Assembly (NCBI RefSeq): GCF_014174155.1 | Contig: NZ_JABEQM010000007.1 | Location: forward strand, 62,001-126,000 | DNA: 64,000 nucleotides | Direction: 5' to 3' | Origin: Gluconacetobacter tumulisoli | GTDB taxonomy: Bacteria; Pseudomonadota; Alphaproteobacteria; Acetobacterales; Acetobacteraceae | Shown: positions 37,277 to 45,376 of the stretch, piece after piece | Position numbering within the stretch: position 1 is the first letter of the stretch | Layout of the letters: each line of letters begins with the position of its first letter | Position numbers and translations under genes: made by a program | The notes under the pieces: generated by a model | What the model was told of the DNA's origin: nothing | What the model saw: the letters and a program-made list of their open reading frames with translations, nothing else | Database searches by the model: none

Positions 37277-38458
37277 TCACACCCGTTCGAAGATCGCGGC
37301 GATGCCCTGTCCGCCGCCGATGCACAGGCTGACCAGGCCGGTCTGAGCGCCGGTGCGGGCCAGTTCGTGGACCAGGCGGACGGTGGCGATGGCGCCGCTG
37401 GCGCCGATCGGGTGGCCGAGGGAGATGCCGCTGCCGTTCGGATTGACCCGCGCGGGGTCCAGGTCCAGGACGCGGCTGACGGCGCAGGCCTGGGCGGCGA
37501 AGGCCTCGTTGATTTCCAGGATGTCGAGGTCCGCGATGCCCAGGCCTGCGCGGTCCAGCGCGGCGCGGGTGGCGGGTACGGGGCCCATGCCCATGTGCGA
37601 GGGTTCCACCCCCGCGTGGCCGTAGGCGACGAGGCGCGCCAGCGGTGCCAGGCCCAGGCGGCGCACCGCGTCTTCGGATGCCAGCACGACCATGGCCGCG
37701 CCGTCATTGATCCCCGACGCGTTGCCCGCCGTGACCGTGCCGCCGTCCTTGAGGAAGGCAGGGCGTAATGCGTCGAAATCGGCCCGGACGGCATCGTGGC
37801 GCACATGTTCGTCACGGTCGAACAGGGTGGTGCGGCCGCCGGCGCGGATTTCGATGGGAACGATCTGATCGTCGAAATAGCCGGCGCGGATGGCCGCCGA
37901 GGCCCGGTGGTGGCTTTCTAATGCCAGATCATCCTGCATGGCGCGGGTAATGCCGTGGCGGCGGGCGACATTTTCCGCCGTCATCCCCATATGGACATCG
38001 TCGAACGGGTCCGTCAGCGCGCCCACCAGCAGGTCCAGCAGGGTCTGGTTGCCCAGCCGCCGGCCGAAACGGGCGTCGGTCGCCAGTTGGGGGGCGCGGC
38101 TCATGATTTCGACGCCGCCGGCCACGGCGATATCGGCGTCACCCAGGCGGATGGCCTGCGCGGCCGAGACGATGGCCTGCAGGCCCGAACCGCAGATCCG
38201 GTTGACGTTCATCGCCACCGTGCCCACCGGCAGCCCCGCCCGCACCGCCGCGTGACGCGAAAGATACAAATCGGTCGGTTCGGTCGGGATCACCTGCCCC
38301 AGCACGACCTGCCCCACCGCATCCGCCGGAAGGCCGGCCCGCGCGACGGCGGCGGCGATCAGCCGTGCCGCCAGCGCCGACGGGGCGGTGCCGCGCAGGG
38401 CGCCCCCGAAACCGCCGATCGCACTGCGCACGGCCGAGACGACGAAGATGCTGGTCAT
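37277..38458 (-). CDS. Thiolase (acetyl-CoA C-acetyltransferase family)
   Basis: Condenses or cleaves acyl-CoA thioesters. 393 residues from the ATG at 38458; the frame extends to 38509 without family sequence. The nucleophilic Cys89 lies in VNRICGSGLQAI. The second-half motifs NEAFAAQA, NPNGSGISLGHPIGASGA (His) and CIGGGQGIA (second Cys) are all present. This is the biosynthetic-type thiolase layout, but a beta-ketoadipyl-CoA thiolase cannot be excluded. No dehydrogenase or hydratase is adjacent; a sugar porter lies upstream. Confidence 0.93.
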   Translation of the reverse strand: MTSIFVVSAVRSAIGGFGGALRGTAPSALAARLIAAAVARAGLPADAVGQVVLGQVIPTEPTDLYLSRHAAVRAGLPVGTVAMNVNRICGSGLQAIVSAAQAIRLGDADIAVAGGVEIMSRAPQLATDARFGRRLGNQTLLDLLVGALTDPFDDVHMGMTAENVARRHGITRAMQDDLALESHHRASAAIRAGYFDDQIVPIEIRAGGRTTLFDRDEHVRHDAVRADFDALRPAFLKDGGTVTAGNASGINDGAAMVVLASEDAVRRLGLAPLARLVAYGHAGVEPSHMGMGPVPATRAALDRAGLGIADLDILEINEAFAAQACAVSRVLDLDPARVNPNGSGISLGHPIGASGAIATVRLVHELARTGAQTGLVSLCIGGGQGIAAIFERV

Positions 38459-38554
38459 GACCGAGGGATCCGGACGATATGTTGGTTTTTGTTGACGGCA
38501 TGATGGCATGTTTCATGCGGCCGCTCCACTCCCGAGGCAGGAGGGAGGAGAAGG

Positions 38555-38666
38555 CAAGGGCTCTGCCCTTGACCCACCAAAGGGCTTAGCCCTTTGGAAA
38601 GCCTAGATTTTGTAAAACAAATGGGATGCAAGGGCCGAGGCCCTTGCCGGGTTCGGACAGAGCCCC
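38555..38666. repeat. Palindromic intergenic repeat, full copy (A)
   Basis: Four modules in order: CAAGGGC-TCT-GCCCTTG plus ACCCACC; CAAAGGGC-TTA-GCCCTTTGGAAA; an AT-rich hairpin around ATTTTGTAAAACAAAT; and GCAAGGGC-CGAG-GCCCTTGC followed by CGGGTTCGGAC-AGAGCCC. It fills the gap between the thiolase start and the sugar-porter stop. Confidence 0.8.
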
Positions 38667-38675
38667 ACCTTGATA

Positions 38676-40124
38676 TCAGGCCTCCACGATCGCGGTGTGG
38701 CCGCGGGTGGGACGGAAGCGTCCCTCGTGCAGGGCGGTTTCGATGTCTTCGAGGGACGCGCCCCGCGTTTCGGGCACGAGGAAGAAGATGAACACGACCG
38801 ACGCCAGATTGACCCCGGCATAGAACCACATCGTCCCGCCCAGCGAGATCAGATTCACCAGGGTCAGCGCCGTGCTGGTCACCAGCAGGTCACTGCCCCA
38901 CAGGGTGGCGGCATGCAGGCTGGTCGCGGTGCCGCGCATCGACAGCGGGAACATTTCGGCCCCCAGCAGCCAGCCGACCACCTGGATGCCGCCGGAATTG
39001 AACATCATGAACATCAGCAGGAACACGATGATCATCCAGCTGCCGACGCTGCCCTTGTCGGGATGGAGGGCGAACATCAGGCCCAGCCCCAGCAGGCTGA
39101 CGACCGACCCCGGCCCCATGATCAGCATCAGGCGACGCCGGCCGACATGATCGACGATCGCCGACCCCAGCATCGTCATCACCAGATAGACCACCGAGAC
39201 GCCCAGGCTGGCCAGCAGGGCGGAGGAATGACCGAAGCCCGCATCCGACAGGAAGGTCGGCGCATAGTAGATCATCATCTCCAGCCCGCCGCACTGGGTG
39301 AAGAAGGCGACGCCCAGCGCCGCGACCAGGGCCGGCCGCACCCAGGGCTGCCGCAGGCCGCGCCAGCCGCGATTTTCGTCGGCGACGTTATCCGATGCTT
39401 CCTGAATCTTCCTGATTTCCTTACGGATTTCCTTGCGCGAGGTCCGCACGCGCGTCAGTTGCGCGATCGCGGAGTCCAGTCCCTCGTTCTCCGCCGTCCA
39501 GCGCGGGCTCTTGGGCAGGAAGAACATCGACACGAACACGAAGGCCGCCGGCAGGGCCGCGATGGCGATCATGGGGCGCCAGCCCCAGGCGTCACGCGCG
39601 GAGAAGCCGATGATGTTGGCCAGGAAGATGCCGATGCCGATCGCGACGTTGAACAGCGTGACCAGCTTGCCGCGCCGGGCCGCGGGCGCCAGTTCCGAGA
39701 TGTACATGGGGACCACCTGCGTCGATCCGCCGACGCCGAGGCCCAGATAGACACGCGCCGCGATCAGCATGCCGACATCCGGGGCGGCGGCGCAGGCCAG
39801 CGCGCCGGTCACGAATACGGCGGTGACGATCATGACCGAGGCGCGACGGCCATAGCGTTCAGACAGCCACCCCGTGCCGACGGCCCCCACCACCGCACCC
39901 GCCAGGATCGCGGAGGCGACGAGTTCCTGGTACAGGCTGCCGAGATGGAAATCCTGCGTGATCAGCAGCAACGCGCCCGAGATGATGCCGGTGTCGTAGC
40001 CGTAGAGGCCGCCACATATGGCGGCCACGGCGGCTGCGAGCCAGAGAGTGCGCCCCGCGTTGTCCGAAACCTCGAAATCGGACAGCGCGGGAAGGGCGGG
40101 GGCCTGCGGCGAGAAATTCTGCAT
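38676..40124 (-). CDS. Sugar porter family MFS transporter
   Basis: 482 residues, twelve membrane helices. Sugar porter marks: GYDTGIISGALLLI in helix 1, SERYGRRASVM after helix 2, RVYLGLGVGGSTQVVPMYISELAP (helix 4-5), LPKSPRW ending the first half, GRRRLM in the second half and the C-terminal LVPETRGASLEDIE. The middle loop is strongly charged (RKEIRKEIRKI). Proton-coupled sugar uptake is the usual role; substrate unknown. A second porter of the family lies at 48945-50333. Confidence 0.93.
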   Translation of the reverse strand: MQNFSPQAPALPALSDFEVSDNAGRTLWLAAAVAAICGGLYGYDTGIISGALLLITQDFHLGSLYQELVASAILAGAVVGAVGTGWLSERYGRRASVMIVTAVFVTGALACAAAPDVGMLIAARVYLGLGVGGSTQVVPMYISELAPAARRGKLVTLFNVAIGIGIFLANIIGFSARDAWGWRPMIAIAALPAAFVFVSMFFLPKSPRWTAENEGLDSAIAQLTRVRTSRKEIRKEIRKIQEASDNVADENRGWRGLRQPWVRPALVAALGVAFFTQCGGLEMMIYYAPTFLSDAGFGHSSALLASLGVSVVYLVMTMLGSAIVDHVGRRRLMLIMGPGSVVSLLGLGLMFALHPDKGSVGSWMIIVFLLMFMMFNSGGIQVVGWLLGAEMFPLSMRGTATSLHAATLWGSDLLVTSTALTLVNLISLGGTMWFYAGVNLASVVFIFFLVPETRGASLEDIETALHEGRFRPTRGHTAIVEA

Positions 40125-40210
40125 CCTGTTCTCCCTCTTCGGAAAAAAGCTTCAGTCTCCTGCCATGTTGCGGGGCTTCGCGGGGATGCCCATCCTGGCG
40201 GGCGAACGTT

Positions 40211-41632
40211 TCAGGCCGATCGTGGAGACAGGGCCGCCTTCATGTCCCCGATCGTGGAGAGCGTGTCGTGCAACGTGCTCCAATCGTCCCGGGTTGCAAT
40301 CGGCTGCCATATCTTCTCCACCGTTTCGACCAGCATCGTGCAGGGCACGGTCCGCGAAAAATAGGGATCGGAAAGATCCAGACCCGGCCGGGGAGAATGG
40401 GCCTCGATCCGCTGTCGCAACGGCTCGAAATCCGCACTCTCGTAGAGGCGGGCATTGGGACTGTTCGCTGCGCGATGCCTGCTCTGCGTTCCACCATACC
40501 AGTCGAAGAACAAAAATTCAAACCCTATGGCCGATCGTTCGAGAAATCGCCACGTCTCGGCCGCCAGCGCGCGGTCGTCCGTTTCGGAAAGGGACGACAG
40601 GCCAAGGCGTTTCACGATGACGCCGTTCATCTCCCTTCCATAACGATCCGGGAAATCGTCGAAGATCTTCTGCAGATCATCAACATTCGCCAGCGGAATC
40701 AGGCATTCCGCCAGCCGGGCCAGGTTCCACAGCAGGGCCTCGGGCTGGCGTCCGAAGGCGTACAGGCCCGAATGGTCGAAATAGGCGGCGGTGAAGGCCG
40801 GGTCGTAGCGCGGCAGGAAACGCCATGGACCGTAATCGAAGCTTTCGCCCGTGACGTTTATGTTGTCGGTGTTCAGCACGCCGTGGACGAACCCCGCACC
40901 CATCCATTGCGCGCCCATCCGCGCGACCCGCGCGCAGACGATGTCGAACAGCGCCACCGCCGCATCGCCCGCGCCCGCCCGGTCGGGGAAGTAGGTGTCC
41001 ATCACATAGGCGACCAGCCGCGCCAGGCTGGCCCGGTCGTCCAGCGCCGCCAGACGCTGGAACGTGCCGATGCGAATATGGGAGTGGCTGAGGCGCGCCA
41101 GCACGCATGACCGGGTGGGCGAGGGTTCGTCCCCGCGCTGCAGATTCTCGCCCGTCTCGATGACGCTGAGGGTGCGCGACGTCTCGACGCCCAGGGCCTC
41201 CAGCATTTCGGTGGCCAGGATCTCGCGCACGCCGCCCTTCAGCGTCAGCCGCCCGTCGGCGCCGCGCGACCAGGGCGTACGGCCGCTGCCCTTGGTCCCG
41301 ATATCCAGAAGCCGCCCGTCACGGACGTCGCGCAACTGCGCGAACAGAAAGCCCCGCCCGTCGCCCAGCTCGGGGTTGTAGGACCGGAACTGATGCCCGT
41401 GATAGCGCAGGGCCAGGGGCGTGGGCAGCCCGTCCGGCAGCGGGACGAAGCGGCCGAAATGGGCGATCCATTCGTCGTCGGTCAGGCTGTCCAGCCCGAT
41501 TTCGGCCGCCGCCGCCTGGTTGCGGAACCGCAGGATGTGCGCGGGGAACGACGCCGCCGCGACCGGGTCGTAGAAGGCGTCGCCGAGACGCAGATGATCG
41601 CAGGCCGGACGGTAGGAGGCGGAAACGGGCAT
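40211..41632 (-). CDS. Protein adenylyltransferase SelO family (YdiU)
   Basis: Pseudokinase-fold enzyme that transfers AMP to protein hydroxyls, linked to redox stress. 473 residues from the ATG at 41632 (AAGGA upstream); the frame is open to 41734. Family words: YRPACDHLRLGDAFYDPV, YHGHQFRSYNPELGDGRG, DIGTKGSGRTPWSRGADGRL, HGVLNTDNINVTGESFDYGPW (metal and nucleotide residues). The C-terminus ends KAALSPRSA and lacks the Cys-rich or selenocysteine C-terminal motif found in many SelO proteins. Confidence 0.93.
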   Translation of the reverse strand: MPVSASYRPACDHLRLGDAFYDPVAAASFPAHILRFRNQAAAAEIGLDSLTDDEWIAHFGRFVPLPDGLPTPLALRYHGHQFRSYNPELGDGRGFLFAQLRDVRDGRLLDIGTKGSGRTPWSRGADGRLTLKGGVREILATEMLEALGVETSRTLSVIETGENLQRGDEPSPTRSCVLARLSHSHIRIGTFQRLAALDDRASLARLVAYVMDTYFPDRAGAGDAAVALFDIVCARVARMGAQWMGAGFVHGVLNTDNINVTGESFDYGPWRFLPRYDPAFTAAYFDHSGLYAFGRQPEALLWNLARLAECLIPLANVDDLQKIFDDFPDRYGREMNGVIVKRLGLSSLSETDDRALAAETWRFLERSAIGFEFLFFDWYGGTQSRHRAANSPNARLYESADFEPLRQRIEAHSPRPGLDLSDPYFSRTVPCTMLVETVEKIWQPIATRDDWSTLHDTLSTIGDMKAALSPRSA

Positions 41633-41648
41633 GAGGCAGCTCCTTGAA

Positions 41649-41754
41649 GGCTGTTTGAAATGCACGCGGGCGGCGGATCCGGCGTGCGTTTCTGCGCGCC
41701 GTGCCGGGTGGCCCGGAAGGCCGCCCCTACGCACCGGCGCGTTTCCAAACAGCC
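41649..41754. repeat. MITE-like inverted repeat
   Basis: GGCTGTTTG at 41649-41657 and CAAACAGCC at 41746-41754 are perfect complements, and similarity continues inward for about 18 bp (AAATGCACGC against GCGCGTTTC). The roughly 106-bp element lies just upstream of the SelO gene. A single end-like sequence recurs at 60338. Confidence 0.5.
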
Positions 41755-41768
41755 CCTTATATCATCTG

Positions 41769-41846
41769 GCCGGGCAGGCCGGGCCCCTGCCCGATCCCCC
41801 GATTGATAAACAAATCGGTTTCCCGGGGCCCCTGGCCTTTGGCGGA
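41769..41846. repeat. Palindromic intergenic repeat, inverted copy (I)
   Basis: Read on the minus strand it aligns with copy B: CCAAAGGCCAGGGGCC, CCGATT-TGTTTAT-CAATCGG, GGGATCGGGCAGGGGCCCGGCCTGCCCG. Stem sequences differ from other copies, but both arms change together. It abuts the stop of the enoyl-CoA hydratase family gene. Confidence 0.5.
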
Positions 41847-41848
41847 TG

Positions 41849-42889
41849 TCAGGGCGCCGGGAAGATCGGCAGGTCCAGCGAGTCCGCACGCGGAGCGAAG
41901 CAGGCCTCGATATCGGCGGCGGTTGCCGTCGCGGCGTCGGCCCAGCGCGGCGCGTTGTCCTTGTCCAGGATCTTGGCGCGCACGCCCTCGGCGAAATCGG
42001 GATGGCGGATCAGGCTGGCGATCAGGCGATATTCCTGTTCCAGCACCGTATTCAGGTCCGGCAGCCGACGGGCGGTGTGATACGCCCGGAAGGTGACGCG
42101 CAGCGCGAAGGGCGAGGCCTGGCCCAGCGCACGCAGGTCCTCGGCCGCCCAGGGGTCGGGGCAGGCGGCCAGGCGATCCATGATGGCCTCGACGCCCGGG
42201 GCGTCATAGATGGCGTTCACGCTGTCGGGACGCGGCATGTCCGGCCGGTCGACCGGCCGGGCCATGTCGACGACCTGCCCCGCCGGCTGGGCGGCGAGAC
42301 GATCCACCAGGTCGGGCAGGGCGGCGGACGGCAGCATCCGGTCGGCGAAACCCGCCGCCACGGCCTCGGCGCCCTGCATGCGGCCGCCCGTCAAGGCCAT
42401 CCGCAGGCCATACAGGCCGGGCGCGCGCGACAGGATGTACGACCCGCCGGCATCCGGGGTCAGGCCGATCGCGGTCTCGGGCATCGCCACCACGCTGCGT
42501 TCGGTCACGATCCGGTGCCGCACATGGCCGCCCAGCCCGACGCCGCCGCCCATGGCGATGCCGTCCATGAAGGACACCACCGGCTTGGGAAAATGCGCCA
42601 GCACCGATGCCAGGCGGTAGCCGTCGCGGAAGATCGCGGCGGCGGCGTCCGGGCCGTGCGCCGCCAGCGCCGCGCGGATGGCCCGCAGGTCGCCGCCGGC
42701 GCAGAAGGCGCGGGGGCTGGTGCTGTCGATCAGGATCGTCTCGATCCCCGGATCGTCGCGCCAGGCCTCAAGGCAGGCGGCGATCCGGTAAAACAGCGGA
42801 CGGTCGAGCGCATTGAGCGCCTTCGGACGGTTGAGGGTCAGCCGCCCGAGGCGGCCCTGCCGCGCGGTCAACAGCGTGTCGGCATCCAT
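41849..42889 (-). CDS. Enoyl-CoA hydratase/isomerase family protein (3-hydroxyisobutyryl-CoA hydrolase type)
   Basis: 346 residues from the ATG at 42889 with AGGAGG upstream. The crotonase core is clear: LNRPKALNALD, FCAGGDLRAI (oxyanion hole), MDGIAMGGGVGLGGH, and ETAIGLTPDAGGSYILSR. The length near 350 and the C-terminal part (ALGQASPFALRVTFRAYH, EYRLIASLIRHPDFAEGVRAKILDKDNAPRW) are those of the HIBYL-CoA hydrolase subgroup acting in valine breakdown, and not of 260-residue hydratases. Divergent from the flavin reductase. Confidence 0.9.
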   Translation of the reverse strand: MDADTLLTARQGRLGRLTLNRPKALNALDRPLFYRIAACLEAWRDDPGIETILIDSTSPRAFCAGGDLRAIRAALAAHGPDAAAAIFRDGYRLASVLAHFPKPVVSFMDGIAMGGGVGLGGHVRHRIVTERSVVAMPETAIGLTPDAGGSYILSRAPGLYGLRMALTGGRMQGAEAVAAGFADRMLPSAALPDLVDRLAAQPAGQVVDMARPVDRPDMPRPDSVNAIYDAPGVEAIMDRLAACPDPWAAEDLRALGQASPFALRVTFRAYHTARRLPDLNTVLEQEYRLIASLIRHPDFAEGVRAKILDKDNAPRWADAATATAADIEACFAPRADSLDLPIFPAP

Positions 42890-42993
42890 GTTGGTGGTTT
42901 CCTCCTGTTTTCCCCTGAGTGATAATATGACAGAAGATGCACGGAGCGGGGTATCGGCCGACAGGGTCGGACACCGGCAGGAAAGGTGCAAGA

Positions 42994-43503
42994 ATGGCGG
43001 TTGATTCCCAGACCTACCGGGATGCGATGGCGCGGCTGGGCGCCGCGGTCAACGTCGTCACGACGGGGACGCGCGACGATCCGGTCGGCTTCACCGCATC
43101 CGCCGTCTGTTCGGTCACCGACGCGCCGCCCACCCTGCTGGTCTGCATGAACCGGGAATCCCGCGCCCGTCCGGCCTTTCACGCCGGCGGCCCGCTCTGC
43201 ATCAACGTGCTGTCGGCCGGGCAGCGGGACATTTCCGGCGCGTTCGCCGGGAAGCTGGACATGTACGAACGCTTCACCTTCGGCCACTGGACGACGATGA
43301 CCACCGGCGCCCCGGTACTGGAGGAAGCCGTGACCTCGTTCGATTGCCGGATCGAGCGCATCGTCGAGATCGGGACCCACAGCGTCATGTTCGGCCTGGT
43401 CGAATCCATCCGGATCGGCGACGCGCTGGGCGGGCTGGTCTATTTCAACCGGGCCTATCATGCCCTGCCGCATGAGGGGCAGGGCACGCAGGAGGGCGCA
43501 TGA
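42994..43503 (+). CDS. Flavin reductase family protein (RutF/HpaC-like)
   Basis: NAD(P)H:flavin oxidoreductase, usually feeding reduced FMN or FAD to a monooxygenase. 169 residues from the ATG at 42994. Family words: GAAVNVVTTG, VGFTASAVCSVTDAPPTLLVCMNRESR (flavin-binding), INVLSAGQRDISGAFAG, and GGLVYFNRAYH at the C-terminus. No partner monooxygenase is adjacent. Its stop overlaps the start of a 44-residue membrane peptide. Divergent from the enoyl-CoA hydratase family gene with a 104-bp gap. Confidence 0.9.
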   Translation: MAVDSQTYRDAMARLGAAVNVVTTGTRDDPVGFTASAVCSVTDAPPTLLVCMNRESRARPAFHAGGPLCINVLSAGQRDISGAFAGKLDMYERFTFGHWTTMTTGAPVLEEAVTSFDCRIERIVEIGTHSVMFGLVESIRIGDALGGLVYFNRAYHALPHEGQGTQEGA

Positions 43504-43634
43504 TGGCCGCATCCCGACGCCGTTCCGGCGGCATGCCGCCGGTCATCGACGGACGCACGCTGGTCGCGCTGCATGTCGGGCTGGCACTGTTCATCGGCCT
43601 GATGGCGTGGTGGACCTGGTCGCTGCCGACCTGA
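43500..43634 (+). CDS. Small single-pass membrane peptide, function unknown
   Basis: 44 residues (ATG 43500, or ATG 43503). Basic N-terminus (MMAASRRRSGG), then a single hydrophobic helix from about residue 22 (VALHVGLALFIGLMAWWTW) and a short end. It overlaps the flavin reductase stop as ATGA, a translation-coupled arrangement that argues for a real gene. N-terminus likely inside. No family recognised. Confidence 0.55.
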   Translation: MMAASRRRSGGMPPVIDGRTLVALHVGLALFIGLMAWWTWSLPT

Positions 43635-43685
43635 ACAGGTCGGGCCTTGCCCGAACCCGCCGGGAGCGCCTGAGGCGTGCGCCAG

Positions 43686-44501
43686 TCAGGCGGCGGCCCG
43701 CGTCTTCAGGCGGCGCCTGACACCCGGCAGGCAGGCCAGCAGATAGGACAGGGTGCTTAACGCGCTGATCCAGAACGAGGTCGGGCAGTCGGTCCACCAC
43801 GACAGCGCCAGCCCGCCCCAGCCCTCGGCCACCGCAAGCACGATCGACAGCACGACCCCCCGTCCCGGCGAAGCCGTCAGGCGCTGCGCCGTGGCGGCGG
43901 GCCCGACCATCAGGGCGAAGACCAGCAGCACGCCCGTCACCTGCACGCATTCCGCCGTCGCGACCGCGACGATGGCCAGGAACGCGGTGGACACCGCGCG
44001 CATCGGCACGCCCCGGGCCTCGGCGGCCTCGGGCTGGAGGCTGGCGAACAGCAGCGGCCGCGACAGCACGGCCATCGCGGCGCCGCACGCCGCGCCGAAC
44101 AGCGCCAGCCAGCCCAGCATGGCCCGGTCGACCCCCAGCACGTTGCCGAACAGCAGCGCGGTGGCGCGGGTGGCGGACGTCGTCAGGAAATGCAGGAACA
44201 GCAGGCCGAAGCCCAGCGTGCAGGACAGGACCAGCCCGATGGCGACGTCCCTGCCCTGCGTCGTGCCGCGACCGCCCAGGCCCATCGCCAGCCCGGCCGC
44301 CACCGTCAGCACCAGCAGTCCCCACAGCGGCGGCACGCCCAGCAGCAGCGCGCCCGTCGCGCCGGCGAAGCCGACGTGCGACAGGGCGTGGCCGGCGAAG
44401 CTTTCCCCCCGCAGGACCATGAAATAGCCGACCAGGCCGGACAGGACCGCGACGATCCCGGTCGCGGCGAAGGCGTGGCGCATGAATTCGAAGGCGAACA
44501 T
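43686..44501 (-). CDS. znuB: Zinc ABC transporter permease
   Basis: Membrane subunit of a high-affinity zinc importer. 271 residues, about eight helices. The ABC-3 family start FMRHAFAATGIVAVLSGLVGYFMVLRGESFAGHALSHVGFAGA is clear, as is the mid-protein LGFGLLFLHFL. It is third after znuA and znuC on the minus strand with a 22-bp gap to znuC. Assignment to zinc rather than manganese rests on the adjacent Zur-type regulator and operator. Confidence 0.9.
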   Translation of the reverse strand: MFAFEFMRHAFAATGIVAVLSGLVGYFMVLRGESFAGHALSHVGFAGATGALLLGVPPLWGLLVLTVAAGLAMGLGGRGTTQGRDVAIGLVLSCTLGFGLLFLHFLTTSATRATALLFGNVLGVDRAMLGWLALFGAACGAAMAVLSRPLLFASLQPEAAEARGVPMRAVSTAFLAIVAVATAECVQVTGVLLVFALMVGPAATAQRLTASPGRGVVLSIVLAVAEGWGGLALSWWTDCPTSFWISALSTLSYLLACLPGVRRRLKTRAAA

Positions 44502-44523
44502 GATCGGGATGCTACCGGCCGGG

Positions 44524-45348
44524 TCAGGTGTCGGCGACGACGAAGATGCGTCCGCCGGCGCGGATCACCTCGACCGGCGTGCCATACAGGGCGGACAGGA
44601 CGGGACCGGTCGCGACCTCGTCCACCGGGCCCAGGCGCGCGGCGCCGCGCCCGACATACAGGACCTCGTCCATCACGCCCAGCAGCGGATTGAGGTCGTG
44701 GGTGGAAAACAGGACCGCGATGCCCAGCTGGCGCCGGATGTCGTTCACCAGGGCCACGACCTCGCGCTGGCGATGGGGGTCGAGGCTGGCCAGCGGTTCG
44801 TCCAGCAGCAGCAGCCGGGGCCGCCCCAGCAGCGCCTGCGCCAGCAGCAGGCGCTGGCGTTCGCCGCCCGACAACTGGTGGATCGGCCGTTCGGCCAGGT
44901 GCGTGGCGCGGACCAGGGCCAGGACGCGATCGACCTCGGCCGCGTCATGGCGGCGGTGGCGGCCCCAGCGCCAGTCGCACGGCAGGCCCCAGCGTTCGCC
45001 ATGCAGGGCGGCGGCGATGAAGCTGCGCCCGTCCAGGCGGGGCACGACGCGGCCGTGGAACTGCGGCATGTAGCCGATATCGTGATTGCCGCGCCCGACC
45101 GGACGGCCGAAGACCGAAATATGCCCCGCCGCCACCGGCACGATGCCCAGGATCGCGCGCATCAGGCTGGTCTTGCCCGCCCCATTGGGGCCCAGCACGC
45201 CGACGAACGCCCCTTCGGACACGGTCAGGCTGGCATCGGACAGGATGGTCCGGCCGCCGATGCGGATGGTCGCGCGATCCAGGCGGACCGGCGGCGCGGC
45301 CGGGCCGGCGGGCGCGGGGACGGTCGCGTCGCAGCACGTCCCCGTCAT
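44524..45348 (-). CDS. znuC: Zinc ABC transporter ATP-binding protein
   Basis: ATPase of the zinc importer, 274 residues. Walker A LGPNGAGKTSLMRAI, signature LSGGERQRLLLAQALL, Walker B LLLLDEPLASLD and the switch His in FSTHDLNPL. MPQFHGRV (Q loop) is normal. Lies between znuA and znuB; 28-bp gap to znuA. The N-terminus is Pro/Ala-rich for about 20 residues. Confidence 0.92.
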   Translation of the reverse strand: MTGTCCDATVPAPAGPAAPPVRLDRATIRIGGRTILSDASLTVSEGAFVGVLGPNGAGKTSLMRAILGIVPVAAGHISVFGRPVGRGNHDIGYMPQFHGRVVPRLDGRSFIAAALHGERWGLPCDWRWGRHRRHDAAEVDRVLALVRATHLAERPIHQLSGGERQRLLLAQALLGRPRLLLLDEPLASLDPHRQREVVALVNDIRRQLGIAVLFSTHDLNPLLGVMDEVLYVGRGAARLGPVDEVATGPVLSALYGTPVEVIRAGGRIFVVADT

Positions 45349-45376
45349 GGATGGTCCCCGGTCACTTCATGCGCTG

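Noticed and set aside
36973-37815. Minus-strand frame overlapping the thiolase 3' half and the following gap
   Set aside because: The overlap part is the thiolase in another frame, and the tail has no start or recognisable sequence.
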